A stretch of DNA of 38,574 nt from DATKZH01 sp964475955 (GCA_964475955.1 CAYYZY010000062.1:1-38574); one strand, 5' to 3'. Numbered from the stretch's first letter, positions 21,434-31,900 are shown. Translations and numbers: made by a program. Notes: generated by a model from the sequence alone, not told the origin.

Positions 21434-23086
21434 ATGAAGCAAGAGATGTTGATCAACGTGCGGCAGCCGGAAGAATGCCGGATTGCCATCGTGGAAGATG
21501 GTGTGCTCGAAGAGCTCTACGTTGAGCGAACCGGGCAAGACAGCTACGTGGGCAATATCTACAAGGGGGTGGTGGTCAATCTGGAGCCCAGCATCCAGGC
21601 GGCCTTCGTCGACTTCGGCGTGGGGCGCAACGGATTCCTGCACGTCAGCGACATCGAGCCCCAGTACTTCCGCCAGGGCGGCTTCGACCCCAAGAAGGCG
21701 CTTGCGACCAACGGCGGCTCCCGCGGCCGGCGCTCGTCGTCGTCCGGCGGCGAGGCCGAAGACGTCCTCAACGGCGCCGACGACGAACCGCCCCGGCCCC
21801 GAAGCCGCGCCCGAGGATTCCGCTCCGGAAACCGCCCCCGCGTCAAACCCCCCATCCAGGACGTCTTCCGCCGCGGAGACGAGGTCCTGGTCCAGGTGAT
21901 CAAGGAGGGGATGGGCACCAAGGGGCCCACTCTGTCGACGTACGTCAGCATTCCCGGGCGGTACGTCGTGCTGATGCCGGCGCTGGGGCGCGTGGGCGTG
22001 TCCCGCAAGATCGACGACGAAGAGGCCCGGCGGCGCCTGCGCGACGTGATGAACGAGCTCAACCCGCCCAAGGGCCTGGGGTTCATCGTCCGCACGGCGG
22101 GCTCCGACCGCAACAAGAAGGAGCTCTCCCGCGACCTGGCCTACCTGCTGCGCCTCTGGAAGGTGATCGTGCGGCGGATGAAGAAGCTCGAAGCGCCGGT
22201 CGACATCTACGAAGAGAGCGACATGATCATCCGCACGATCCGCGACATCTTCACCACCGACGTCGACGCCATCTACATCGACGAACCCTCCGCCTACGAA
22301 CGCGCCCGCGAATTCCTCCAACTCGTCATGCCCCGCTACGTCAGCCGGCTGCACCTTTACGAGGGCAAGGAGCCGCTGTTTCACAAGTACGGGCTGGACC
22401 TGGAGATCGCCAAGATCCACCGGCGCCAGGTGCCGCTGAAGCAGGGCGGCTCGATCGTCATCGACCAGACCGAGGCGCTGGTGGCGATCGACGTCAACAG
22501 CGGGAACTTCCGGGCCGACGACTCGGCCGAAGAGACCGCCTACCAGATGAACCTCCTCGCCGCGCGCGAGATCGCCCGCCAGATCCGGCTCCGCGACCTG
22601 GGGGGCGTGATCGTCAACGACTTCATCGATATGCGCAAGGACAAGCACCGTCGGGGGGTGGAGCGGGCGCTGCGCGACGCGATCAAGCGCGACCGCGCCC
22701 GAACCAAGATCCTCCGGACCAGCCCCTTCGGGCTGGTCGAAATGACGCGACAGCGGGTGCGCCCGAGCCTCAAGACGAGCGTGTATCGCGACTGTCCCAC
22801 GTGTGGCGGGACGGGCGTGGTCAAGTCGGCGGAGACGATGGCCATCGAGGTCATCCGTCTGCTGATCCTGGCCAGCCAGCGCGACGACGTGGCGAGCGTC
22901 ACCTGTAGCGTGGCCCCGGAGGTGGCGGAATACCTCAACAACAAAAAGCGGCGCGAGCTGTCGCATCTGGAGGACGAAGGAGAACTGGCGGTGCAAGTCC
23001 ATGGCACGGAAGGAGTTGGGCCCGAGCATCTGACCGTCAACTGCCGCGACGCCGAGGGCCGCGAAATCCATTTTTCCGAGGCGTAG
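21434..23086 (+). CDS. rng: Ribonuclease E/G family endoribonuclease
   Basis: 550 aa; ATG at 21434, preceded by AAGGCGAG. Domains in order: start strand (MLINVRQPEECRIAIVEDG), S1 domain (SYVGNIYKGVVVNLEPSIQA ... GFLHVSDIEP) with an inserted Ser/Arg/Gly-rich loop of about 70 residues, then 5'-sensor/RNase H-like and DNase I-like subdomains. The Mg ligands D353 (VAIDVNSG) and D396 (VNDFIDM) are present, as is the Zn-link C454-P-T-C457, which supports dimer-of-dimers assembly. It lacks the long scaffold tail of E. coli RNase E, so it is nearer RNase G or short RNase E in size. It starts mRNA decay and processes rRNA. Confidence 0.95.
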   Translation: MKQEMLINVRQPEECRIAIVEDGVLEELYVERTGQDSYVGNIYKGVVVNLEPSIQAAFVDFGVGRNGFLHVSDIEPQYFRQGGFDPKKALATNGGSRGRRSSSSGGEAEDVLNGADDEPPRPRSRARGFRSGNRPRVKPPIQDVFRRGDEVLVQVIKEGMGTKGPTLSTYVSIPGRYVVLMPALGRVGVSRKIDDEEARRRLRDVMNELNPPKGLGFIVRTAGSDRNKKELSRDLAYLLRLWKVIVRRMKKLEAPVDIYEESDMIIRTIRDIFTTDVDAIYIDEPSAYERAREFLQLVMPRYVSRLHLYEGKEPLFHKYGLDLEIAKIHRRQVPLKQGGSIVIDQTEALVAIDVNSGNFRADDSAEETAYQMNLLAAREIARQIRLRDLGGVIVNDFIDMRKDKHRRGVERALRDAIKRDRARTKILRTSPFGLVEMTRQRVRPSLKTSVYRDCPTCGGTGVVKSAETMAIEVIRLLILASQRDDVASVTCSVAPEVAEYLNNKKRRELSHLEDEGELAVQVHGTEGVGPEHLTVNCRDAEGREIHFSEA

Positions 23087-23089
23087 CCC

Positions 23090-23119
23090 TTGAACGGCCC
23101 CCGGGGCCCACGGTATCCT
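23090..23119 (+). promoter_or_regulatory. Possible promoter of rplU
   Basis: TTGAAC (23090-23095), an 18-bp spacer and TATCCT (23114-23119) precede rplU by 70 bp. A perfect palindrome ATCCTATAGGAT (23115-23126) overlaps the -10 and could be an operator or an unrelated symmetry. Confidence 0.35.
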
Positions 23120-23189
23120 ATAGGATTCACCTTTTTTGTACGCGAGGCGGCCACGCAGCACGCCGAGCGGCCGGACGACGAGACTGACC

Positions 23190-23507
23190 ATGTACGCGAT
23201 CATCGAAGACAGCGGACACCAAATCCGAGTCGAAGAAGGACAGGAAATCGAACTCGATTTCCGCGACGCTGCCCGGGGCGACCAGCTCACGTTCGACCGC
23301 GTGCTGGCCGTGCGCGACGACCAGGGATTCCGGGTGGGGCAGCCGACCCTCGAGGCGGCCACCGTCACCGCCGAGGTGCTCGGCCCCAAGCTGGGCCCCA
23401 AGATCGTCGTCCAGAAGCTCCGCCGCCGGAAGAACTACCGCCGCAAGACGGGCCACCGGCAGCTCCACACGCGCGTGAAGATCGACAAGATCAACGTCGC
23501 CGAGTAG
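23190..23507 (+). CDS. rplU: 50S ribosomal protein L21
   Basis: 105 aa; ATG at 23190, with a weak purine-rich site (GACGAGAC) upstream. The sequence is a complete L21: MYAIIEDSGHQIRVEEGQEI, QLTFDRVLAVRDDQGFRVGQ, VTAEVLGPKLGPKIVVQKLR, RRRKNYRRKTGHRQLHTRVKI. L21 binds 23S rRNA in the large subunit. rpmA (L27), its usual downstream partner, is not here; the next gene is convergent on the minus strand. Confidence 0.97.
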   Translation: MYAIIEDSGHQIRVEEGQEIELDFRDAARGDQLTFDRVLAVRDDQGFRVGQPTLEAATVTAEVLGPKLGPKIVVQKLRRRKNYRRKTGHRQLHTRVKIDKINVAE

Positions 23508-23547
23508 GTGCTGGGGCGCCTCCGGTGCGGGCCGCTGGGGCGCGGCA

Positions 23548-24771
23548 TCAGCCGAGTTTCTCACGGGCATGACCGCCAAGCTCCGCGGCCGGCTGTGGCG
23601 ACGGCTGGCCGTTGCTGGGGATGCCGAAGCCGATGGGGCGTTTCGATGTGGCGGGCGCGCGACGCGCGAGCAGGCAGCGGCGGACCCAGGGCCAGTCCCA
23701 GCGACCGGTCTCGATGTAGCGGATCACCAACAGCTTCTTCGCTTCCTCCAGCTCGGCGAAGCTGAAGCCGCGCGTGTCGGCGACGACCGCCTCGACGTCG
23801 ACGCCCGCGCGCAGGTCGGCGTGCCAGCGCGTACGGACCAGGCGGCGGCGGAGCCGGGCGTCGGGCTTGGGGAAGCGGATCACGACGTCGAGCCTGCCCG
23901 GGCGGCACATCGCCGGGTCGAGCTCGTCGAGCCCGGCGTTGGAAGTGAAGAGGAAGACGACGCCGCGCTTCTGGTCCATCCCGTCGAGCTCGCCGAGGAA
24001 GGTGCTCTGCTTGCCCGACTCGAGGGTGTCGTGGCGGTCGAGCAGGGCGGCGTCGAAGTCGTCGAAGAGGATGATGCCGGCCGAGTCGAGCCGGAACAGG
24101 GCCGGCACGGTGCGCGAAGAGCGCGCGTCGTCGTAGTTTTCGGCGGTGACGGTCTTCCACGCCAGCCCGCGCCGGCGGCACTCGTCGGCCAGCCAGCGGC
24201 AGGCCATGGTCTTGCCGTTGCCGGGCTCGCCCAAGAGGAGGAGGCCGCGTTTGGGGGCCACGCCGTAGCGGCTCAGCACGTCGCCGCCGCAGCGGAGGAA
24301 GCCGATCGTGTTGTGCCACAGCCGCTTGCGGTCGGCCTCGTGCATGACGGGCGGGGCGGCCTCCTGCGAGCGCACGTGGCGGCGGAGTTGCCGGTAGAAG
24401 CGCCGGTAGTCGGCGCGCGGGACCGCCCAGAAGTCGTCGACGTTGCACCCGCACGGAAGCACCACCCGGACGATGCGCAGCGGGCCCTCGTCGGTCGCCC
24501 AGCGGTAGCGCTCGATGCCGGCGAGCATCTCGTGGCCCCGCTTGCTGCGGTTGAACCAGAACGCCGGCGACTGGTGGCCGAGACCCCGGCGCGCTTCGAG
24601 GACGGCAAGTTCCAAAAGCGATCGCTCCAGCTCCCACTCCAACCAGACCGGGTGCGCGGGACGGTCGAGCAGCTCGGCCGCCTGGGCGAGGCACGCTTCG
24701 AGTTCGGCTTGGTACTTGGAAAACGACACGCTCTTGTCCCGCCAGCGTGGAAACTCGAGGGTTTCGCACAT
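23548..24771 (-). CDS. AAA+ ATPase with N-terminal helical domain
   Basis: 407 aa; ATG at 24771. The N-terminal 165 residues are helical with a CGCN turn (about 107-110) and no known motif. The AAA+ core follows: Walker A GEPGNGKT (181-188), Walker B IILFDDFD (233-240), sensor 1 FLFTSN, a CRPGRLD box carrying the probable Arg finger (about 290-294), and sensor 2 region RGFSFAELEEAKKLLV. It resembles the classic AAA clade (FtsH/Cdc48/BCS1-like) rather than ClpX or DnaA. There is no transmembrane helix or protease domain. Role unknown: remodelling of proteins or complexes. It ends 41 bp from rplU, which runs toward it. Confidence 0.85.
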   Translation of the reverse strand: MCETLEFPRWRDKSVSFSKYQAELEACLAQAAELLDRPAHPVWLEWELERSLLELAVLEARRGLGHQSPAFWFNRSKRGHEMLAGIERYRWATDEGPLRIVRVVLPCGCNVDDFWAVPRADYRRFYRQLRRHVRSQEAAPPVMHEADRKRLWHNTIGFLRCGGDVLSRYGVAPKRGLLLLGEPGNGKTMACRWLADECRRRGLAWKTVTAENYDDARSSRTVPALFRLDSAGIILFDDFDAALLDRHDTLESGKQSTFLGELDGMDQKRGVVFLFTSNAGLDELDPAMCRPGRLDVVIRFPKPDARLRRRLVRTRWHADLRAGVDVEAVVADTRGFSFAELEEAKKLLVIRYIETGRWDWPWVRRCLLARRAPATSKRPIGFGIPSNGQPSPQPAAELGGHAREKLG

Positions 24772-24942
24772 GCTCGGTCACGCTCGTTCCCGGCTCCGTC
24801 GCCTGGGAACGCCACCACACTCTGCGTCAAGCTCCGTCTCGGAACTCCTTCCGTAGTTGGCAGACACGGCTCCGCTGCCACGGGTTCATGTGGGCCGGGG
24901 GATCGAAGCTGGCTCTGCGGCGTGAGGCCCAAGCTCGGTTGT

Positions 24943-24971
24943 TTGACGGCCCTACCGCCGAGTGCTACGAT
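24943..24971 (+). promoter_or_regulatory. Sigma70-type promoter of the LamG/beta-helix gene
   Basis: TTGACG (24943-24948), a 17-bp spacer and TACGAT (24966-24971) lie 75 bp upstream of the ATG at 25047. Both boxes are near consensus. Confidence 0.6.
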
Positions 24972-25046
24972 CCGCAAAGCCCCGCCATAGGGAAGATCGA
25001 ACCGCGAGGCGATTCCCGTGGAGCACAAGCCGATGAGGTTCCAGTG

Positions 25047-28000
25047 ATGAAGCCATTCCTTCGAACGCCGGTTGAGGTCGTGAAGTGGAGCCTGCTGGTC
25101 GCGGCGGCTATCGTGGCCGCGCTGCAAGCTGCCGCGCAGGGGGCCGGCGAGGACGTCGCCACCTACGCGGCCTGGAAACGGCACCGCGACGCGGTCGCGG
25201 AGCACCCGGCCGTCGTGCGGTACTACACGTTCGAGGGCGTCTCGGCCCACGAGCCCGTGGCGCCGAGCCGGGCCGGCCGGGAAGCGCCGCTTCGCTACGG
25301 CGGGGCGGACACCCTGGAACGGGTCGAGGGACGCCGGGCGCAGAGGCAGGCCGTGCGGCTCGACCGCGGCTCGTTCGAGGGGAAGCCGTTCGAGGTGCGC
25401 GGGCGGTCGTTCACCGTCGAGATGTGGTTCCGGAAGCACGGCCAGGGGGGCCACCTCGGCAACGGCCGAACCAACGGCATGCTGTTCGCGCAGGGCGACG
25501 GCTATTGGAACGGAATGCGCGTCTGGACCGCCTACCCCGCGCGCGACCTGCATTTCGAGATCGGGCGGCCGAAGCCGGGGCACTCGTTCGGGTTCTCCGC
25601 CCCCGGCCCGGTGCCCGACGGCGTGTGGCACCACCTAGCCGCCACGTGGGACGGCCGCCAGATGCGGCTCTACCTGAACGGCATCCTGCTCCGCGCCGCG
25701 GAGTACGCGGGCGAGTACACGCCGCCGGCCGGGCCGCTGAGGATCGGTTTCGCGGGGGCGGGCGTGGGTTCGGTGAAGATGGACGTCGACGAGTTCGCGG
25801 CCTACGAGACGGCGCTTTCGCCGGCCGAGATCCTGCGTCACGCGCACCTGCTCGGCTCGTTGCCCGGGGCCGTGGAAACGCGGCTTGCGGCCGGTACGGC
25901 GGCGGTCGCCTCGGGCGACTGGGCGGAGGTCGAGACCCAGTTCGCCGGGATTCTGGGGCTTTCCGACGTCCCCCCGGCCATCCGCACCGCGGCGCGCATG
26001 GCCGTGGCCCAGAGCCTGCGCAACCGGGGCCGGATGGACGAGGCGATCGCCCAGTACGCGGCGATCTTCGAGCGGTCCGACGCGCCCGAGCCGCTCCGCC
26101 AGATCGCCGTGCGAAACTGCATCCCCTCGGGCGGCGGCCCCGTGCAGGCACTGGCCTCGCGGGGGGTCTACGAGCGGCTGCTCGAGCTGGATGAGCTATC
26201 GGAGGCGGAGCGGATCGCCACGCGCCTCGCCCTGGCCGAGTGCCACGTACGGGAAGGCGACGCGGCGGCCGCCCGGCGTCAGTACGAACGCGTGCTGGAG
26301 ATGCCGGGCCTTTCGGATCGGAAGGCCTGGAACGTGCGGCTCCAGATCGTCCACGCGTACCTGGCGGCCGAGGAGTACGCGGCGGCCCGGGCGGAGTACG
26401 CGAAACTGGCGGATCGGGCCGAAGCGCCGCCGGAGCTGCGGAGCATGGCCAGGCTGTGCGTGGGGCACACGTACTTTCGAGAGAAGGCGTACGGCGAGGC
26501 GGGGAAGGCCTTCGCGACGGCCTGCAAGCGTTGTGAGTTGCCGCACCATCGCAGGGAAGCTGCGGATCGGGCCGTCCTGATGCGACGCATGGCGAAAGGC
26601 GAAAGCCTGCAAGACGCGTCCGCGGCATGGGCCGCCCCGCCCCATCCCGCACCGGCGCCGGCCGGCATCACGTTTCACGTGGCGCCCGAGGGCGACGACG
26701 GCAACCCGGGGACGGCCGACCGCCCGTTTGCCACGCTTCGGCGCGCGCGGGACGCGGTCCGTGAGGTGAAGTCGAAACAGGGGCTCTCGCAAGGGGGCGC
26801 GGCCGTGGTGGTCCGAGGCGGGTCTTATGTCGTGAGCGAGACGTTGAAGCTGACCGAGGCCGACTCGGGCGAGCCCGAGGCCCCGATCGTCTACCGGGCC
26901 GCTCCTGGCGAAACGCCGCGGTTCACCGGCGGCGTGGAGTTGGCGGGGTTCAAGCCCGTCGCGGATCGCCAAGTGCTTGCGAGGCTCCCCGAGGAGGCCC
27001 GCGCGCACGTGCGGCAGGTCGACCTGAAGCGGCACGGGGTGACCGACTATGGCAACGTGACGCAGCGCGGGTTCGGTCTTTCGGGTTATCCCGCCCATCC
27101 ATGGGTCGACCTGTACGTCGACGGCCAAGCCATGACGCTGGCCCAGTGGCCCAACGAGGGATTCGTCGAGGTGGGTAAAGTACACCGAGGCCGGTTCCGC
27201 AGCGAGCAGTCGGGGGCTCCCGGCGAGTTTCAGTACGAAGACGACCGCCCCTCGCGCTGGGCGAAGGCCGAGGACCCGTGGATGTTCGGCTACTGGGGGC
27301 ACCTTTGGGCGGGCCGTTCGGTCGAGATCGCCCAAATCGACCCCGAGCGCCGCCGCATCGCGACCGTGCAGCCCGTGTCGTACGGCTTTCGCGAAGGCCA
27401 GCCCTACTACTATTTCAACGTGCTCGAAGAGCTGGACCGGCCGGGCGAGTGGTACCTCGATCGCAGCTCCGGCGTGCTGTACCTCTATCCTCCGGTTGAC
27501 CTGGACGGGGTCCGCGTGCAGTTCCCGGTCTTCTCCGCGCCGTTCGTGAAGATGGAAAACGCCAGCCACGTGACGCTCCGCGGCCTCACGTTCGAGCTGG
27601 GCCGCACCGAGGGCACGGTGATCGAAGGCGGGGAAGGCAACCTGCTGGCCGGGTGCACGTTCCGGCAGTTGGGCACCAACGGCGTGATCGTGCAAGGCGG
27701 GAGCGATCACGGCATCCTCGGCTGCGACCTCGTCACGCTCGGCGCCGGCGGCTGCCGCGTGGCCGGGGGCGACCGCGGGACGCTTACCCCCGGCGGCCAT
27801 TTCGTGGAGAACTGCCACGTGGGCGACTTCTCGCGGGTCGACCGCGTCTACGCCCCCGCGGTACACCTGGACGGCGTGGGCAACCGCATCGCGCACAACC
27901 TGTTTCACGACTCGCCGCACCATGCCATGCGCGTCGAGGGCTACGAGCACACGATCGAGATGAACGAGGTCCACAGCGTGGTCTACGAGGCCGACGACCA

Positions 28001-28685
28001 GGCCGGCGTCGACATGTTCGGCAACCCGGCCTACCGCGGCAACGTGATCCGCTACAACTTCTGGCACCACATCGGCAGCGGGCACAACGTGGCCGGGCAG
28101 GCCGGCATCCGGCTCGACGATTTCATCAGCGCCGTGCTCGTCTACGGCAACGTGTTCTACCGCTGCGCGGGCGGGCGGTTCGGGGCCGTCCAGATCCACG
28201 GCGGCAAGGACAACGTGGTCGACAACAACCTGTTCGTCGACTGCAAATACGCCGTCAGCTTTTCGCCGTGGGGGCAAAAGCGGTGGCTCGAGCGGCTCGG
28301 GCGCGAGTCGACCCAGGCGGCGGTCGCCCGGGGTGGGGTCGACGTCACCCGGCCGCCCCACAGCACGCGCTATCCCGACCTTGCCCGGATGGCCGAAGGG
28401 GCCGACCGCAATTTCCTGTGGCGCAACTTGGCGGTCGACTGCGGCCGGTTCGCCGTGCGCGACCGGGGCGTCAACGAGTGGCTGGACAACCACGCGACCT
28501 CCGGCGACGCCAAGTTCGTCGACCGGGCCCGGCTCGACTTCACGCTCCGCGAGGACTCCCCCCTCTACGACCGCCTCGGCTTCGCCCCCATCCCCTTCCG
28601 CGAGATCGGCCTCTACCCCAGCGAAACCCGCGCAAGCTGGCCGGTCGAGCACGAGGTGACGCGGCACTATTTCGAGGAGGAGTGA
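25047..28685 (+). CDS. Secreted LamG-TPR-right-handed beta-helix protein
   Basis: 1212 aa; ATG at 25047, with a GAGG 9-10 bases upstream. A signal peptide (KPFLRTPVEVVKWSLLVAAA...) ends near residue 30. A LamG/ConA-like domain (about 75-270) has FTVEMWFRKHG, DGVWHHLAATWDGRQMRLYL and MDVDEFAAYETALSPAEI. A TPR-like helical stretch (about 290-490) has MDEAIAQYAAIFE, AARRQYERVLEM and YAAARAEYAKLAD. A right-handed beta-helix (about 540-1190) starts TFHVAPEGDDGNPGTADRPF, as in DUF1565 proteins, and has ladder turns such as HVTLRGLTFELGRTEGTV and NVVDNNLFVDCKYAV. Such proteins bind or cleave polysaccharides. A combination of LamG, TPR and beta-helix in one chain is unusual. It precedes a glycosidase gene on the same strand. 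Confidence 0.88.
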   Translation: MKPFLRTPVEVVKWSLLVAAAIVAALQAAAQGAGEDVATYAAWKRHRDAVAEHPAVVRYYTFEGVSAHEPVAPSRAGREAPLRYGGADTLERVEGRRAQRQAVRLDRGSFEGKPFEVRGRSFTVEMWFRKHGQGGHLGNGRTNGMLFAQGDGYWNGMRVWTAYPARDLHFEIGRPKPGHSFGFSAPGPVPDGVWHHLAATWDGRQMRLYLNGILLRAAEYAGEYTPPAGPLRIGFAGAGVGSVKMDVDEFAAYETALSPAEILRHAHLLGSLPGAVETRLAAGTAAVASGDWAEVETQFAGILGLSDVPPAIRTAARMAVAQSLRNRGRMDEAIAQYAAIFERSDAPEPLRQIAVRNCIPSGGGPVQALASRGVYERLLELDELSEAERIATRLALAECHVREGDAAAARRQYERVLEMPGLSDRKAWNVRLQIVHAYLAAEEYAAARAEYAKLADRAEAPPELRSMARLCVGHTYFREKAYGEAGKAFATACKRCELPHHRREAADRAVLMRRMAKGESLQDASAAWAAPPHPAPAPAGITFHVAPEGDDGNPGTADRPFATLRRARDAVREVKSKQGLSQGGAAVVVRGGSYVVSETLKLTEADSGEPEAPIVYRAAPGETPRFTGGVELAGFKPVADRQVLARLPEEARAHVRQVDLKRHGVTDYGNVTQRGFGLSGYPAHPWVDLYVDGQAMTLAQWPNEGFVEVGKVHRGRFRSEQSGAPGEFQYEDDRPSRWAKAEDPWMFGYWGHLWAGRSVEIAQIDPERRRIATVQPVSYGFREGQPYYYFNVLEELDRPGEWYLDRSSGVLYLYPPVDLDGVRVQFPVFSAPFVKMENASHVTLRGLTFELGRTEGTVIEGGEGNLLAGCTFRQLGTNGVIVQGGSDHGILGCDLVTLGAGGCRVAGGDRGTLTPGGHFVENCHVGDFSRVDRVYAPAVHLDGVGNRIAHNLFHDSPHHAMRVEGYEHTIEMNEVHSVVYEADDQAGVDMFGNPAYRGNVIRYNFWHHIGSGHNVAGQAGIRLDDFISAVLVYGNVFYRCAGGRFGAVQIHGGKDNVVDNNLFVDCKYAVSFSPWGQKRWLERLGRESTQAAVARGGVDVTRPPHSTRYPDLARMAEGADRNFLWRNLAVDCGRFAVRDRGVNEWLDNHATSGDAKFVDRARLDFTLREDSPLYDRLGFAPIPFREIGLYPSETRASWPVEHEVTRHYFEEE

Positions 28686-28883
28686 GGCAGACAGGCATCG
28701 CCGTTGGAGCGGGCCTCACGCGGGTGGCTGCCGGCAGGGCACCTTGCGGAACGTGTTCTTGTGCCCGCATACTGAGAGCTTCTGGGCGGCCAGTCATCGA
28801 AGGCACCTGTTCCACCGGCCGCCAACGACCAACGGAGGTGAGACCGATGCTGGTTCAGATCGCACAGGAAACGAGTGTCGTTG

Positions 28884-28919
28884 TTCGCTCCGCGAACCAA
28901 CGCCTTTTCGCGGAGCGAA
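28884..28919. repeat. 13-bp inverted repeat hairpin before the glycosidase signal peptide
   Basis: TTCGCTCCGCGAA (28884-28896) and TTCGCGGAGCGAA (28907-28919) are perfect reverse complements. I recall this unit (cgcggagcgaaa) as a common intergenic repeat in planctomycetes, from memory only. It lies between a strong ribosome binding site/ATG at 28847 and the signal peptide Met at 28967. Confidence 0.65.
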
Positions 28920-28966
28920 AAGCGACCATTCGGGCCGTCGGTTCTGCGAGGATCCCCGTTTCGCCA

Positions 28967-31900
28967 ATGGAGGCCTGTTCTCGATGCGTGGGCCTGTCGC
29001 TCCTCCTGGTCCTCGTGGCGCTCGGAAGCGGCGGCGTGTGCGGCGCGGAGCAGGATAGCCTCCCGCTGGCCGGCAACTGGCGGTTCGAGATCGACCGCGA
29101 GGACATCGGCGTCGACAAGCGCTGGTTCGAGCGGGAGCTGGGCGAGTCGGTCCGGCTGCCCGGGTCGCTCCAGGAGCAGGGCCGCGGTAACGAGGTGACG
29201 GTCGAGACCGAGTGGACCGGCAACATCATCGACCAGAGCTGGTTCACGGCGCCCGAGTACGCGGAGTACCGCCGGCCGGGAAACGTAAAGGTCCCCTTCT
29301 GGCTTCAGCCCGACCGGCACTACGTCGGGCCGGCCTGGTACCAGCGGAGCGTAACCGTCCCGGAAGCCTGGCGCGACAAGCGGATCACGCTCCGCCTGGA
29401 ACGGTGCCACTGGGAGACCACGCTTTGGGCCGACGGGGCACGCATCGGCTCGCAGAACAGCCTCTCCACGCCGCACGTGTACGACCTGACCGGGCGCCTT
29501 GCGCCGGGCGGGCATCGGCTGACGATCCGCGTCGACAATCGGGTGAAGATCGGCGTCGGTGTGAACGCCCATAGCGTGTCGGACCACACGCAGACCAACT
29601 GGAACGGGATCATCGGCGACGTCTCGCTCCACGCCACGCCGAAAGTGTGGCTCGACGACGTGCAGGTCTATCCGAACGTGCCAAGCCGCACGGCACGGGT
29701 GCGGGTGGCCATTGGCAACGCAACCGGCGGGCCGGTCGAAAGCACGTTGAGCCTCCGGGCGGCTTGCGGAGAAAGTGCCGCAGAAGTCCGCACCGTCCGC
29801 TTCACCGCGGAGAAAGAGCGGGGAAGCATCGAGGTCGACCTGCCGCTCGGGCCCGAGGCCCCGCTTTGGGACGAGTTCTCGCCGAACCTGCACCAACTCA
29901 CCGCGACACTGGAAGCCCCGCCGGGGCGCCACGAACGGACGCTCACCTTCGGCCTGCGCGAATTCGGCACCGACGGCACGCAGTTCACCGTCAACGCGCG
30001 CCGCGTGTTCCTGCGCGGCACGCTGGAGTGCTGCATCTTTCCGCTGACCGGCTACCCGCCGACCGACGTCGCCGCGTGGGAGCGCGTGTTCCGCGTCATC
30101 AAGGCGCACGGGCTGAACCACATGCGGTTCCATTCGTGGTGCCCGCCCGAGGCGGCGTTCGCGGCGGCCGATCGGGAGGGCGTGTACCTGCACGTGGAAT
30201 GCGCCGCCTGGTCGAACCAGGGGGCCACGATCGGCGACGGCAAGCCCATCGACCGCTTCCTCCACGAAGAGAGCAAGCGAATCCTTCGGGCGTACGGCAA
30301 CCACCCGTCGTTCTGCATGCTGGCTTACGGCAACGAGCCGGCCGGCAAGAACCACAAGCGGTTCCTGGGGGAGCTCGTCGAGCACTGGAAGGAGGAGGAC
30401 TGCCGGCGGCTTTACACCAGTGCGGCCGGGTGGCCGATCATCCCGGAGAACCAGTTCCACAGCACGCCCAAGCCGCGGATCCACGCGTGGGGCTCGGGCC
30501 TGGGATGCCGGCTCAACGCGAAGCCGCCCGAAACGCAGACCGACTACCGCGAGTTCACGGGCCAGTACGAGGTGCCGGTCGTCAGCCACGAGATCGGCCA
30601 GTGGTGCGTCTATCCGAACTTCGCCGAGATGAAGAAGTACACCGGCGTGCTAAGGCCGCGCAACTTCGAGATCTTCCGCGACAAGCTGGCCGCCGGCCAC
30701 ATGCTCGACCAGGCCCACGACTTCCTCATCGCCTCCGGCAAGCTGCAAACGCTTTGCTACAAGGAGGAGATCGAGTCGGCCCTGCGCACGCCCGGCATGG
30801 GCGGGTTCCAGCTTCTCGACCTGCACGACTTCCCCGGCCAGGGGACCGCGCTGGTCGGCGTGCTCGACCCGTTCTGGGACGAAAAGGGATACGTTACGGC
30901 GGAAGCGTACCGCAGCTTCTCGGGCCCGACGGTGCCGCTCGCGCGGATGGCCAAGCGCGTGTGGACCGGCGGGGAGACGTTCGAGGCCGACGTCGAGATC
31001 GCCCACTTCGGCCCGGCCGACCTGAAGAGCCCCAAGCCGCGGTGGGAGATCCGCGACGGCCGTGGCCAGGTGGCATCGGCCGGCCGGTTCGAGGTCGCGT
31101 CGATCCCCACCGGCGGGCTCACGCGCCTGGGTACGATCCGCGTGCCGATCGAGCGGGGCACGAAGGCGAAGAAGCTCGTCGTTGGCGTGGAGCTCGAAGG
31201 CACGCCGCAGGCCAACCAGTGGGACATCTGGGCCTATCCGGAAAAGGTGGAAACCGCGGCGCCGGACGACGTGCTCGTGGTCGACCGCCTTGGGGACGAA
31301 GCGGCGGCGCGGCTCGAGGCCGGCGGCAAGGTGCTCTTGCTCCCCGCGCCGGGGTCGGTCAAGGGCGACCGGCACGGAAAAGTGCCGCCGGGCTTCACCT
31401 CGATCTTCTGGAACACGGCCTGGACGCGCCGCCAGCCGCCGCACACGCTGGGCATCCTCTGCGAGCCGGCGCACGCCGCCCTGGCCGAGTTTCCCACGGA
31501 AGCGCACAGCAACTGGCAGTGGTGGGACCTGGTGACCAAGTCGCAGATCATGATCCTCGACCCCCTGCCGCCCAAGCTCCGCCCGATCGTGCAGGTGATC
31601 GACGACTGGTTCACGGCCCGGCGCCTGGGGCTGGTGTTTGAAGCCCGGGTGGGCGTGGGGAAGCTGTTGGTCTGTTCGCTCGACCTCCGAAGCGACCTGG
31701 CCGAGCGGCCGGTCGCCCGGCAGATGCGCCGCAGCCTGCTGGCCTACGTGGGGGGCGACGATTTCCAGCCGGAACACGAGGTGGCGTTGGACCGCGTTGC
31801 GTCGCTCTTCCAGCCGCCGCCCGTGCTGCAAGCGCTGGGAGCGACGGTGACGCACATCGACAGCCAGCAGCGGGGCTACGAGGGGCGCCGGGCCATCGAC

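Noticed and set aside
20375..23401. 1008-aa minus-strand open frame opposite ptsI, DUF2344, RNase E/G and rplU
   Set aside because: It runs antisense to four clear conserved genes; its length is a GC-content artefact.
28847..28966. Start of the GH2-like protein at 28847
   Set aside because: Good ribosome binding site, but it places 40 residues including a repeat hairpin before a clear signal peptide. Kept as the alternative start.
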